Made by a program: the position numbers and the translations under genes. A DNA stretch of 64,000 nucleotides from Nautilus pompilius (Eukaryota > Mollusca > Cephalopoda > Nautilida > Nautilidae). The notes under the pieces were generated by a model. It was not told where the DNA came from, did no database searches, and saw only the letters and a list, made by a program, of their open reading frames with translations. This document shows positions 25,838-37,700 of this stretch, in pieces. Position 1 is the first letter of the stretch; every line of letters starts with the position of its first letter. The stretch is taken from positions 394,501 to 458,500 of the forward strand of contig JACATO010001035.1 in assembly GCA_018389105.1 (NCBI GenBank). The letters are read 5' to 3'.

Positions 25838-25866
25838 GGACGAAGCAATCGATACGCGGCCGCCAT
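25831..25866 (-). CDS. Upstream ORF 1 of BRSK leader (11 aa)
   Basis: ATGGCGGCC starts an 11-residue frame, MAAAYRLLRPC, that ends in TGA. Its start codon lies inside the YY1-like element. It is an upstream ORF only if transcription starts to the right of 25866, which is not known. Confidence 0.35.
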   Translation of the reverse strand: MAAAYRLLRPC

Positions 25867-26968
25867 TATCCACGGATGAAGACGGCGTTCAGCAGCTGCT
25901 GCTGCTGCTGCTGATGGTGGTGGTGGAGGTGGTGGAGGAGGAGGAGACCGACTCGCTGCTTTGTTGCATTTTTTTTTTTTTTTTTTTTTTTTTGCCTTCC
26001 TTGGTTCCCCCCCCGGGCGAAATGAACGGAAGCGACTCCTCTCTCGCGCAGGCGGGGCCCCGGCCTGGACTCTGCCGCGACCGGACGGGAAGAGGAGGTG
26101 ATGATGGTCGTCGTCGTCGTCGTCGTCGTGGTAGAGAGAGAGAGAGAGGGTGGGGACAAAACAACAACAACAACAACAAAAAAGAGGGGGGGAGGCCGGT
26201 AAATTCTTTCTTTCTTTCTTTCTTTGCTTTTTTTTTGTTGTTTGTTTGTAAAGTAGTTTGGGATCCATAGATAGCGACATGCGATACTCGGAGTCAGCGC
26301 AGGCCTCCTAGCGCCATCTGGCCAGCCAAGGGCCATAATCGATTAGAGACGCGTTCTTCTCCTCTCTCCATTCTTCCCCATCATCATCATCATCATCAAG
26401 GACGTTAAAATTAAATCTTTTTCAAAGAAAGAAATTTAATTTTTTTTTAAAAAAAAAAACAAAAACAAACAAAAAAAAACTATAACTCAAAATTTGTAGG
26501 TGAAGATTTACACCATATGCAGTTTGAGAAACGGTTATTAACCCTACGTACACCGCACAAATCTGTTTTTTTTTTTTTACCTCCCTTATTCCAGCTGAGG
26601 AGGAAAAAAGTGTCTTCCTTGACGTGTGTCAAAGAGGCTGTATATTTTAGCTCACACACCCCTAATGCAAAACACGTGGGGTTGGAGGTTGCAAAGGGTT
26701 ACATTAATGAGGGAAGTACTGCATCAGCCCCTAAGGCACGGCCTGTTCTGAGTAATACAGATTTGAAGGTTAGTTATGGGCAGGATTACGCCTGGTTGGG
26801 GCATCATTTCCTTTTCAGCAACAGCAAATGGACAATTTCTAACTTATAGCATAAATGGCATTTGAATGTTATATGGGAAAAGATTTTTTTAATAACTGCA
26901 TTACAATATTGGAAACAAGTAATTAAAAAAACCATTTGACACTAAATTTTCTAAGATTATCATCATCA

Positions 26969-27035
26969 TTAGGGACATTCATATGAAACCCAGATGAAAT
27001 AGCATCAGGCTCCTAGCTTTTATTTGAACATCTCT
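26969..27035. repeat. Palindromic hairpin element, copy 3
   Basis: The left arm is TTAGGGACATTCATATGAAA CCC and the right arm AGCTTTTATTTGAACATCTC TA. The arms are less well paired than in the other copies. Confidence 0.5.
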
Positions 27036-27184
27036 ATTATTATTATTATTAATTGTGGGGTCAAAACACCTATTGAAACTGACATACAGAACCGGTGCTT
27101 TGATTCTCATCTATCAGGGGAGAAGTATTGAACATAACTAACTTCATTCCTATTTTGGTTATAAGATTTGGGGTCATGTATACA

Positions 27185-27290
27185 TACTAACCACGTTGCA
27201 CAACCAATTCCCAAAAATCTCTACAAGAACTCTTCATTCTTAGATGTGGAAGGAAACAAGTGCCTCGTAGTCCAAACAGCTTTATTATCT
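27185..27290 (-). mobile_element. SINE central-box fragment (copy D)
   Basis: On the minus strand, the segment GTTTCCTTCCACATCTAAGA followed by ATGAAGAGTTCTTG at about 27265-27228 matches the central box of the family. The flanks are too diverged to delimit. Confidence 0.45.
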
Positions 27291-28757
27291 CTTTTTTTGT
27301 ACACCTTTTTCGTAGTTTATTTTCAACGCAAAGACAAATCACAAAGCCTCTAGAAGAGGGCGCTACTGTTTGGCTGCCATTACACATAGCTAAATAGAAA
27401 CCATCGTACGGATTGCCTAAAAAGACAGACTAGTCTGGTTATCTTTTAGTTGGAGTGGCAGCAGCTGAAAGGGTACAGCACATCTAAAAACAAAAGGCAG
27501 TCAGCAATTCCACCTAAATTTCGCCATGTGCTTATCACATTATGTGCCCAAAACAGAAATGTATTTTGAAAGAATGAGTACAAAAAAAAAAATTTTTTTT
27601 TCTGATTTATGGAAAAAGATAATCTAGAAATGGCACCTTGCACACTAGTGTTTCGTTCTTAAGGACATTTTGTGAACTTGACCATGCTGTGTGTGTAATA
27701 CGAGGATACTGTACATGTGGTTTAATACTTCACAGTGAAGAAAAAAAAGGGTCTGTCTGTCTGGTGAGTGATGAGTCACAAGTTGTAACACGTGAACTCA
27801 ACAAACTTCTCTGTGGGGTCCTCAAGAATTTAACCAGCCTTTCATGCAACAAACTTTTACTGTTGCAGAAGGTAACACCAGGAAATTCCTAATTGTTGTC
27901 CATGCAGCATTTTTCTTGAGAAAGATTTTAAAATAGCCAATTCTTCAGATGAATTTGAACAGTTGACAGAAAAAGCTTTGGGCTAAAGATGCACAGAGAC
28001 AGTTGGCATTCAACAGGGGCAATGCGTGGAATATGTGAATCTGATTTGAATGACATACCTCCTCTTAGTTTACTTACATCACCTATATACCCAGGTAAGG
28101 GATTTTAGTCCACATAAAACAGCGGCAGGTCGAAAGTGACCCGTTGTTATTCATAACCAGCAGGGGCTTTCTTACCATGATTACCCATAATTCTGTCACA
28201 CAAACTGCCCTACATTGACATCAATGCTTCTTATTTGACATATGAAATTAATTTTAAAAATGAAAATACAAAAAGATGCAGACAGGAGATTCTCTACAGG
28301 GTTTGATTTTGGAAAAGGGCCACATTTCAAGAGAACATGTAGTTCTCAAAGATGCATTCATAAAAATAAGTTTGTCCTGTCATCTTTTGAGATTAGGCAC
28401 ATTCTAGATTAGTCAGTTCATACCATTTTGTTGTGTAGCATAGATGTTTCTCTATACATTTGAATATTTAGCTGTCAGGTGGCCATATTTAGGCTAGGAT
28501 ATCTTTCATACTGACATTATTATTGGCTGCATGAGTAATACACTGTAAGATACAGAGATGACAAATATCAGAAAAAAATACAGGAGACAAATCTTAACTT
28601 CGTGAAGGTCCAAGAGGCAGCTCTGTTCTGTCAGGGAACAAACCAAGGTGAGACTTTGATTTCAGACTGTCTTTGTAATAGTAAATGCATCCCTTAAACA
28701 ACAGGCTTTGTTTGGGGGGGGGGGGTAAATGCAAATCTCACGGGAGACCAAATCCCC

Positions 28758-28935
28758 CAGGTTAATGCCCCCCCCTAACCAGAGTTGTCTCCCTTGCAGG
28801 TATAGGTGTACGTAAAGCAGACAAGAGACGACGATGACACAAAAACAGGTTAATGCCCCCCCCTAACCAGAGTTGTCTCCCTTGCAGGTATAGGTGTACG
28901 TAAAGCAGACAAAAGAGACGACGATGACGCAAAAA
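28758..28935. repeat. 88-bp tandem duplication
   Basis: The segment beginning CAGGTTAATGCCCCCCCCTA is repeated after exactly 88 bases (28758 and 28846). The copies differ only by an inserted AA and a single base (GACAC versus GACGC) near their ends. The near-identity suggests a recent duplication. Each unit contains TCTCCCTTGCAGGTATAGGT, an acceptor-like and donor-like pair back to back. Confidence 0.9.
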
Positions 28936-29835
28936 CTGTTTGACAAACGTTTTTAGTCCTAGAATTGTTGCACCTGGTTACAAGCCGAGTTTCCAGAAAT
29001 ATTCTAATTAAAAATAACAGTTTCCATTTTGGTTGACAACAGAAGTTACATTATACAATAAAGAAACGGTGATAAATAACACTGAAAGATCATGGTTTGG
29101 CAGGTGGAACCCACAACAAAAAGTCTTAACAGGTATTTTCCTTGACTCCTGACCATTTCCAATTTTAATTACCGTGAGTACACAGAGGTAGTAGCCAAAT
29201 GCTTTTTTTTTTTTTTATGTTTTTATAAATACCATATGTTCTTGAAGCATTTTTTTTTTTTTTAAAAAAAAAAGAAAGAGAAAAGCCCAGCTTTCTGTGG
29301 GTCTCTGTAACAATACTATTGATTAAAGAGATAAATAAAATGTGTTAAATTTTCATTTGAGTGATCACTGGTTACAAAAAAAGAAAGTTTGGGATCTAAC
29401 ACTTGCCCCCACCCTCACCCAATCCCCTACCTCGTCATCTCCACAGGAAGTTCACGTGGCCGGGCTGGCCACGTAAATCGTGCAGGTGTTGGAAAGTCAG
29501 CTGGTTAGATTTGAACCTCTAATTCCATACAGCCCTGTCTAACAGAGTTAAACATTCAAAATAAAACGTCCTCCTCACTTCTACAAATGTGCCAAAATCT
29601 ATTAGATTGCTTGTTTCCGAAGAAACTACGGCATGGGAAAAGCCCATCAACTCATCGCCGGTGGAATTAGTACCGGTGTGCCAAAAGACCGTCCGAAGTT
29701 AAAACCCCCCCCCATTCGACTGATTGCCAAGCTGAAGGCGTTCCATCGTCAAGCATTCCTGCTATTACCCCCCACCCCCCTTTTTTTCTTATACCAACCA
29801 GATGATTAACGTGCACATTTGTAGCAGTAGTAGTT

Positions 29836-29915
29836 CTAGAGATGGTCAAATGAGACCTGGCTGGATACATCACAGCGAGTAGCGCTTCAGCTGGGCTCCA
29901 TTTGAATGTCCCTAG
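29836..29915. repeat. Palindromic hairpin element, copy 4
   Basis: The left arm is CTAGAGATGGTCAAATGAGA CCTGGCTGG and the right arm CAGCTGGGCTCCATTTGAAT GTCCCTAG. CTAG occurs at both ends, as in copy 1. Confidence 0.65.
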
Positions 29916-31209
29916 AAGAAGCCATCATCCATGACCATGAAGCATTTGTCAATCCGGTCACACTAATACACTTAAAATGTTACAGAGTAAATTGGATTCA
30001 AGACTGCAATCTGGAAACAAAAAAAACAACAACAAGATCAGCAGCTTTGTTTACATTTGCTGACAGTGCAGACAGACAAATCGGTTACTATCCCCCCCCC
30101 CCCAAGCAAGGACCCCTGCCTCCAACCTTTTCCCCCCCTTTCTTCCACCCCATTCCCTTTCTTTCCTTTATGGAAACTTAAACAGGCTGGTAGGGGGATC
30201 TTCTAAAAAAAGGGAGAAAGAAAGAAAAGCCACCCCGCAGTTGTCAGGCCGTAGCAGAAGGCTGGCGCTGCAGGTGTTAATATCATGAAGGATTTCTGAA
30301 ACTTGAAGAGTTAAGGAATTAAAAGAAAATAGTCCACAAATCTCTGTTGCCGCAACAAGCTCCCCCCCATCCCCCCCAAAAAATTAAGACGCCTTCAGTT
30401 CTTTTCAAAATACCCATGGTTCATTCTCAGCCTAAACTGTTTTCCCTTCTTTGCAAAGTGTTTTTTTCTTTTTTTTAGGAGGACCCCGTGACAGAAACCG
30501 GAGTAAGACTACAGCAAGACTGGTCCATGAGTCCTAACCGACTCAGAAGAGCCAACCTGCTGTGAGAGAGAGAGAGAATTCCAGATAATAAAGCCTCAAG
30601 TCAGACAGGAAGAGCTGCTTAGCAAAAAGACAAAGAACCATCCCCGAGCACAGGCAGATCAGAACATGGCTGCCAACAGCTGCTGTGGACTAGACTATTA
30701 ATAGTTAACAAAACACCAATGTAAATTTACTAGTTAGAGAAAAACAATCAATCAAACAAAAAGTTCAATGTACACACACACACACACACATAGATGTGCA
30801 TAATTTCAACCTTTTTTTCTTAACCCGGAGGTTGTTATAACAACAAAAAATATGCTATAAATCCCCCCTTTTTTATTATTTAGAAACAATTTAATTGGGT
30901 ATCTTTCAAATATTTAAAAAAAAAAAAAAATTTACTACAACAGGTAGAGTAAACAGATCCACTATGGTTCTTGGGCTAATTTCCTTCATTTAGGTGACTG
31001 TTCATGTTTTGTTCGTTAAGTTCGGAATAATAATGTTCACCGCACCACGTATTCAAAAAAAATCAAAGCTTCCTGCTAATTGTTCATTCAAACTATTTAA
31101 AAAAAATAAAACACTTTATTCCTAACACAGTGTTGGAGTTATCTCCCCCTCTATTTTTTTTCTCTCCTCCTCTTAATATTTCGAAGCTGAACAGTCATCA
31201 ACGATGATA

Positions 31210-31215
31210 TTTATT
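31210..31215 (-). terminator. Candidate CECR2 polyadenylation signal
   Basis: AATAAA on the minus strand, about 430 bases after the candidate stop codon. A second AATAAA is at 31115-31120. No 3' end evidence exists. Confidence 0.3.
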
Positions 31216-31639
31216 CAGCCTAATTCAAATTTAATTCTTCAGTTGAAAAACAAACCAACAAACAAACTGTTACACACTTTCCAAAACTATTAAACATTGC
31301 AACCTTCCAGAAAGGTGTTCAAACAAACACCTTTCCTGCCCAGGATGACTTATTTTAACACATCAAAACAGAAGCACAAAACAAGAAATATCATGAATCT
31401 ATTCACGTTGCTCTTAAAAGTAGAAATTTGGACCCATTTCTCTTCCTTGACGCAAACCTGTGTAGATGACGAGGAAAGGTACGGTATCACAAATTGCACA
31501 GAATCTGAAAAGGTAAAAGAAGAGCTCTCGAGTAACTGAGAACTCTTCTTTGCTTGCCAGCTTTGCTGCCCGGCAAGCGACCACCGGTCGAGAAGTCGCA
31601 GACCGTCTGTGTCCTGCGTAGTTCCCAGGGCAGTCTTGC

Positions 31640-31725
31640 TTAGTCAGCAATGACCGTTGGCCATCCTTTAAGCTTCCTCCCAGGACTGCTATCAACAAAG
31701 ACACAAACACGCTGAGAGCGCACAT
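31640..31725 (-). CDS. CECR2: CECR2 terminal exon candidate
   Basis: With acceptor GATACAG|AT, a phase-1 entry gives (N)[19 protein letters not shown], then GWPTVIAD and TAA (31640-31642), about 430 bases before a poly(A) signal. An alternative acceptor TTGATAG|CAG (about 31692) keeps a longer frame to about 31414. Neither is confirmed, and the true last exon may lie elsewhere in 31200-33641. Confidence 0.3.
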
Positions 31726-34700
31726 CTGTATCACAGATCTCCACGTAAGGAATGAACTATTTTTTTTTCTTTTTCTTTTTTTTAAAATTTTTTTATTATT
31801 TTTTTAGATTAACATTTCCCTTTCAGATGCGGTGATGGTTGCTAAGCGCAACGGATCACGTCATTGCCGCTGCATGTTGTCTCCGGCTGAAACAGACGAG
31901 AATAAAATGAAATAGATAAATATGTTAAAAAAAGAAACCAAAACACCACCGCAGATCTAACGTGCAAGGATAATTGTCGTCAAGGTGTCTACAAATCCAA
32001 ACCCAACGTGACAGCCGTTATGCCACACTCTTGTTTCAGAGGTCCATGCGAACAACTTCAAAATCTTTACCTGAACATAACAAAATCGTTCATTCCAAGG
32101 TATGCAACCAGCATCACTGCTATTCAAAATGACGACTTTCGAGGAGACGGGGCAGCGCTGTGGCGTGATTGGTAATTTGGAATCTAAGCGGAGAGAATTC
32201 CGAGAATCACTCCCTCGAAAAGGAAAAATTTGCAGATGGACATCAGGGTTTAAGATCACTGGTTCACAAACTACCAGCAGACATTTCGTAGAATTTTAAA
32301 ATGGGCTTCAATGGCGTACGGATGGAAGAGGAGATAAAAATTTGGAGTTTATCATGCAAAATTCCTACAATTAACCCTAAATCTACGTGCAATTGTCTTT
32401 ATTTCTAAATGTATTAAACTCTGACTTTCTGTACCGCCCTGTATGTTTCAGTCAGGTGCCCCACTTACCAACTTGTTGCATTGGCTGTCCTGCATCTCAA
32501 GAGGCAGCGGCACAGCACGTCTGACATCGGCAGAGAAATCCCTGCTGGAACCTTACACTTTAGACATAGAAGGAAACCCACACGGCTGACTGGTAAAAAA
32601 CAGCAAGAAGAAACCATACCAGGGAACCGTGCCAAACTGAGCTGTCAGGAATCAGACTCTTTGACCCCCCCTAAACTTTAGCAGTCAATTAGGGTAACCA
32701 CTTGGCCACCAGCAACATAAGAAATACATATCAAAGCTGCAACATCTGCACTGCTACATTTTTTAACTGGGAAATCAACCAATTTAACCAATAGGGGATC
32801 TAACAGGTTTATGACAGTGTACAGAAGAAATGTCTCCACATTGGAGTTCAATCTATGCTGTCCCCACCAACAAAAAAAAACAACAGACAGACTTATTTCA
32901 GCTCGCCAGCGGTGCTTGCAAAAAAAGCTCGTAACGATGGTGAGTATCATGGTATAGTTAATATCTGTTCCTACATCAAATAAAGATCATTGTAGTGATT
33001 CATATAAACTAATTACTTTAGATCATGACTCAGGTAGGGTAAATAAACTACTAACCTAATTCTAGAGGTTATTGTTATTCCTGCTCTGTTGAACTTCTAC
33101 CAGGGTTCCCTTTCACTTTTCGCCTGCCAGCCACAGGTTTCCAGCTAAGGTTGGAAGGGCTGGGCTGGACACCCCCTCCCCAAGTGATGCAAAGCTAGCA
33201 AGCTACTGCTGTGGCAATATACTCCCTCTCAAAGAATTACAAAATACGGCAAAGGTGGGGGGGCATCATGATCAACAATTAAATGCCAGAAGAATTTATT
33301 TTGTTTATTCACCCAGCTTACTTTTCTCGTTTTTTTTTCTTGTTTAGCATTTTCATGCCATGACCTGAACCCCCCCCCCAAATCAATGTTTTGTGTCTGC
33401 ATTAATTCCCATTAGCCTCTTGGTTCTCAGGTGGATGCTGCAATTTTAGACTGATGATGCTTTACAAGATATTCTTAAGCACATTAAAGAACTTTTAAAC
33501 CAAAAATGCATTTTCTTTGAGCCGTTTTAAATTCCGCAGAACATGGACGGCACAGCGTGCAAACCTTAGCTTTGCGGCAACATTTATGAAGAGCTTTTGC
33601 AGACTGCACTGCTCTACTGTAAGTGTTGCCCCAATACTTACTGTTTGAGTGAGGCTGGCTGAGGGTTCCATTAGGGAAAACAGACAGATAGTGAGGTAAC
33701 ATCATCTGCGGAGGCGAGGCTAGGGGAGCTGCGGTGATTGCTGGCTGAAGCAATCTCCCATCCACAGTTCTGTTCAGCTCTGCAAACTAGAACACACACA
33801 AACTGGAGTCAACCTTTACCTAAAGTTTTTCTTTGCTAAAAAAAAAGAAGAAAAAAATCAATACAGGGGTCTTAAGAACGCGATAATAGTCAAATTATAG
33901 CACCAGACAGAAGTGGAAGTAGGATTTATAGCTCCCAGATCTAGCTACACAGATTTTAAAAGTAATCCCTGCTGTGATGTGAAGGGGTGATTTGAACTTA
34001 AAAGACCCTACTTCACATTCCTTGAGATGCCATCTTTCGGCAAATTTACCTGGCTGTCAACACCTGGCCTCCTCCAATGTCGTGATGCTTGCTCATAAGG
34101 CTCCCCCCCCCCCCCCCGACAGAGTAACGCTTGTACTTTACCACAGAACCGGTCAACTATCTCGTCCTGCTATTTGTTGTTGTTTCCCCTTCCCGGTTAC
34201 GTTTCCATTCAAACCCAGACCAGATATGTGGACAGGTGACTGTCCAGCTCCCCCCCAAAACCATTACAAACCTGTGAAGGCACGCTACTTGTTTCTGGAG
34301 CCTGAACCATCAGATGCTGGTAGACCAGTTGTGGAGATGGAAATTTTCGCATGTTGAGTTGCTGCTGCTGTAAAGACAGAAGTGATAGGAAAATTGGCAA
34401 TGCTGAAGACACTGAAATAGCCATTAACAGTACCTAGAACACAGCGGGTGAGAACATTGGAAATCCAACTTGTTCGTGACAATCTTGTAGGCATGACTAC
34501 TGCGGAGCGAGCTACACCTGGAAATTCTTCTCATCCCATTAGCACCCCTCAAACAAGTATAAGTAAAATCCGTCAACTTAGGTGCAGGCTCACTGCGAAA
34601 GAATGCAGAAGCCAAACAAATTTTAATACAATTATCTTCATACTTTTATCACTCAACTAAGCAATATATATATATTTTTTTTTAAAAGAAGCATACAAAT

Positions 34701-37700
34701 GTGTGTTCTGGTCGTATCAGGTGAGAATTCAGCTTTTCTTAAATGAAGTCATATAAATACACACATCTGTATATACAGACGTGTAGAAAGGAGATCTCAA
34801 ATATATATATATATATAAGGACCGATCAAAAGGTTCTAGGACTGACCCTTGAGGAAACAAACTATATGTAAAAGTTAGCTTCCAGTACGATCCCTTTCAA
34901 AACAACATCCAGAAGCAATTTTCGACAATCCCCATCAACGAATCGGTCACGGTGACTGGAGCACATCTGCGTCCATGAAGCGATGGACTTTCAGAAGGCA
35001 CCGCACACCTGGGAAAATGGCGTAAGGTCACAGAGTGCAAGTTCTTACAAGTGCAGAGGAGGTGGAAGTAGCAATGCTAACCACAATTAGTTGGAAATCA
35101 GCTTTCAGGGCCCTAACCCCTCCATAAATCTGCTCCTTTTTTTTTAAAACAAACATTCCGCCAACTATCATTCTGCCAATTTATCGTGTGAAGACTGTTC
35201 ATCACGACGATTTTTTTAAAATATCTTTGATGCATAAGCAGATGTAACTAACTCTGTGATAGGCGTGATACAAAGCAGGTTTGTGATACACAGTTTTGGC
35301 ACACTTTGGCTGTAACATATAGTAGTATTTAACATAAAACCATTTGTAACAACAAGTCCACACACACACATATATACACATATCACTCCAACTCCACGTT
35401 TTGCATTACAAGTCTCTTGACTAAATACACAGCCAGTTCATCACAAACACGAGAGACTGAGCCAGGTGAGGCAAGGTAAAAGCTCTGACGAGGTATACTG
35501 AGGGTATCAGGAATAATTAAGAGTCAATTTTAAAATTACAACTTAGATAACATTTTGATCTAGTATTTAACCGGCCCTGTCTAATATCTTGTGGAAACTA
35601 CGCTGGTATCAAAAAGCCAAGCAACAAATAAAAGAATATTTCCAAGATGGTTTAAGTTCTATTCACCAAAATGTCCAACACAGACCCCTCTTCCCGTAAC
35701 AAATCTTAGCAAAAACATGTAAATTAACTATGGCATAAACTGGTGCGTGTACATAATAATTCTGTCTCAGTTTGGACCATTGTTTTGCTGTTCTCATTCG
35801 GCAGATTCTCTACTGGTAGGTTGGAGGTTGGACCCAGGTGGCAAAAATTGGAACAGAAGTGTGGTTTCTCGCCTAATGCGTGGAGGTATTGTCCGAAGAT
35901 ATCTTCAAAATCAACCATGGGAGTCATGACCTCAGCAACACAGAACTCAACACCAACCCAAATTGCTTCTGATATCCTCTGCAGCCGCAGAGGTTAGAAT
36001 CAGCCTCGATCACACACAGGTGGCTGCACGAAAGAGGGCTGTATTCGAGACTACCCATGCTGCGTATCTCCATGACCTGCTGCCATAAACAGGAGCAGTC
36101 AAACGGATGCCGTGAACGTGTCACTTGGAAGTCACATGACTGGAGCCATGTACTTTTTACCAACAAGTCAAGGAGTTAACCTTCGATGAGACCCACAGCA
36201 CTTGTTCATCTGGAAGGAATATGCAATACACAACCAGTCCACAAACATCGTGGAAAAAATTTCTATGGTGGTCTGAGGACGACTTCCATTGGGTAGGCAT
36301 ACAGACAGACCTGTGTGTGTTATAGGGAGATACCCTACCTGTAATGGAGTAAAGAAATAAGATCCTGACTACGCTAGCACAATTGGAGATAACTCAATTT
36401 TAACAGACGATAATAGTTATCCATGTAGAACGTGCTATCAACCAATATCCTCAAAGCCTAACCATTACCTGAGCTGAATTCTGTTAAGAATGTTTAGAAT
36501 GCTCTAGGAAGACATGAGTTGCCTCGCTCCAGCTCCCCTCATAAACTGAAAACTTTTGCAACAAGACAATGGTCTTTATTGCCCACTGCTTTCATTGATA
36601 TGGTTAATAAGCAGCGAGCAAGGCCATCAGGGGAACTGCATCTTCCTATTGGCTATCCCTACATTTTTGTTTATGTTCCATGTTAGAGTTCTTTCTCATT
36701 TCCCTCTACGCCCTTAAAAACCATCTGCAGTTTGATAGAAGTTGTGTTATGCAGAGATGAGTTTGTGTTGATCATGTGATGAATAAAACTTTTAGCCATT
36801 TAGGAAATATTCTGTCTTTTTATTTATTTCTTAAAATTTTAGAAACCAGCCGCACATTGTGTTGTGCCCATGCATTTATAGACAATGTCCAAAAATATGC
36901 ACCACGCTTCTGTTTCATGACGTCGTTCTAATGGCTGCAATGACAGTGACAATGGAGAAGTGACAGAGATTTTGATGACCTATAAGACACCCAAGCTAAG
37001 CCATTGACATATAAGGCAATGCTTCATAACCACAGCACCAAATGTTTTACAAAACGTCTGTAATGTACATGGCAGACTGGGGTAGGTCTGTTAGAACCTT
37101 AAGAACCAGCCACTCTCTAATTGCCATCAGTGAGCCTCCTCGGACATCAGTAAGTTTGCTCCAGCACTCCTCTGGATCAGCCGTTTTGTCGGGCATCCTG
37201 TTGTTAAAACAGAGGCAAGTAATCGGCTGTGTGCCCACTGGAGCTGCTTTGACTGTGAAGAAGAGACAATCGACTTTCCCCAAAAGCCAACATAATTACC
37301 AAATCTTTGCTAAATTTTTAAAACAGGTGTGTGTGTGTGTGTACACTGTAATATGGCTGTATTCTCTTAACAAAGCTAAGGGAATCAAATGTGGAAACCT
37401 TTATTTCTCTGCATTTTTCAAATCTAACTTTTTACTAGTGTGAAAGGTAATCCCCAATTACTTTTCAGGTCAAGACTTAATTGATGGGCACCTTTGGAGA
37501 AGACCCAAAACCTGCAGTCAGGGTGAGGTGGGATTTTTTGATTTGTACCAGCAGATACTTTTTTTTAACTTGGGGGGGGGGGTCGTGTAAAACAACAACA
37601 AACAACATCGTAAAAATGCTACTAACCTGCAAAATATAATGATGGTAGAGTGGATGGCCAGGAGCTACACTGACCATCTGAACTGGGTTCAGTGGACAGC

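Larger units (their letters stand above)
25673..26350 (-). promoter_or_regulatory. BRSK 5' leader and promoter region
   Basis: The block from about 25200 to 26330 is richer in GC and CpG than its surroundings and contains GGCCGCC and GGCGG elements, a (GTC)n run at about 26107-26129 and a 25-base T run near 25970. A YY1-like GATAATGGCGGCCGC sequence occurs on the gene strand at about 25856-25870. The transcription start cannot be fixed from sequence. Polyglutamine- or polyleucine-looking ORFs over CTG and GGT runs are probably not genes. Confidence 0.55.
26351..31200. other. Intergenic region between BRSK and the CECR2 3' end
   Basis: No gene was recognised. It contains repeat-family fragments (about 26640-26800 and 27185-27290), hairpin elements at 26969-27035 and 29836-29915, a 9-G run, the 88-bp tandem duplication, and polyC/polyT runs near 29700-30130. 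The 110-residue plus ORF at 26517-26849 coincides with repeat sequence. A plausible poly(A) signal for the gene to the right is at 31210-31215. Confidence 0.6.
33787..37626 (-). other. CECR2 introns 16-17 (interrupted by exon 17)
   Basis: Apart from exon 17, no exon was seen. It contains CT/C runs, TA repeats near 34665 and 34800, a repeat-family-3 copy at 35395-35515 and a possible transposon end at about 34818-34850. The ORFs at 35724-36166 are unassigned. Confidence 0.6.

Noticed and set aside
25809-26336. ORFs with polyleucine, polyglutamine or polyserine runs in the BRSK upstream block
   Set aside because: They arise from CTG, GGT, GTC and T runs in the promoter/leader. Frames on both strands are equally open.
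29490-29530. tRNA-gene-like sequence (GGTTAGATTTGAACCTC)
   Set aside because: Only a B-box-like word. No cloverleaf could be drawn, so it is a SINE head or chance.
35724-36166. Minus-strand ORFs that looked like a nested gene
   Set aside because: Two overlapping short frames without matched splice sites or recognised motifs.
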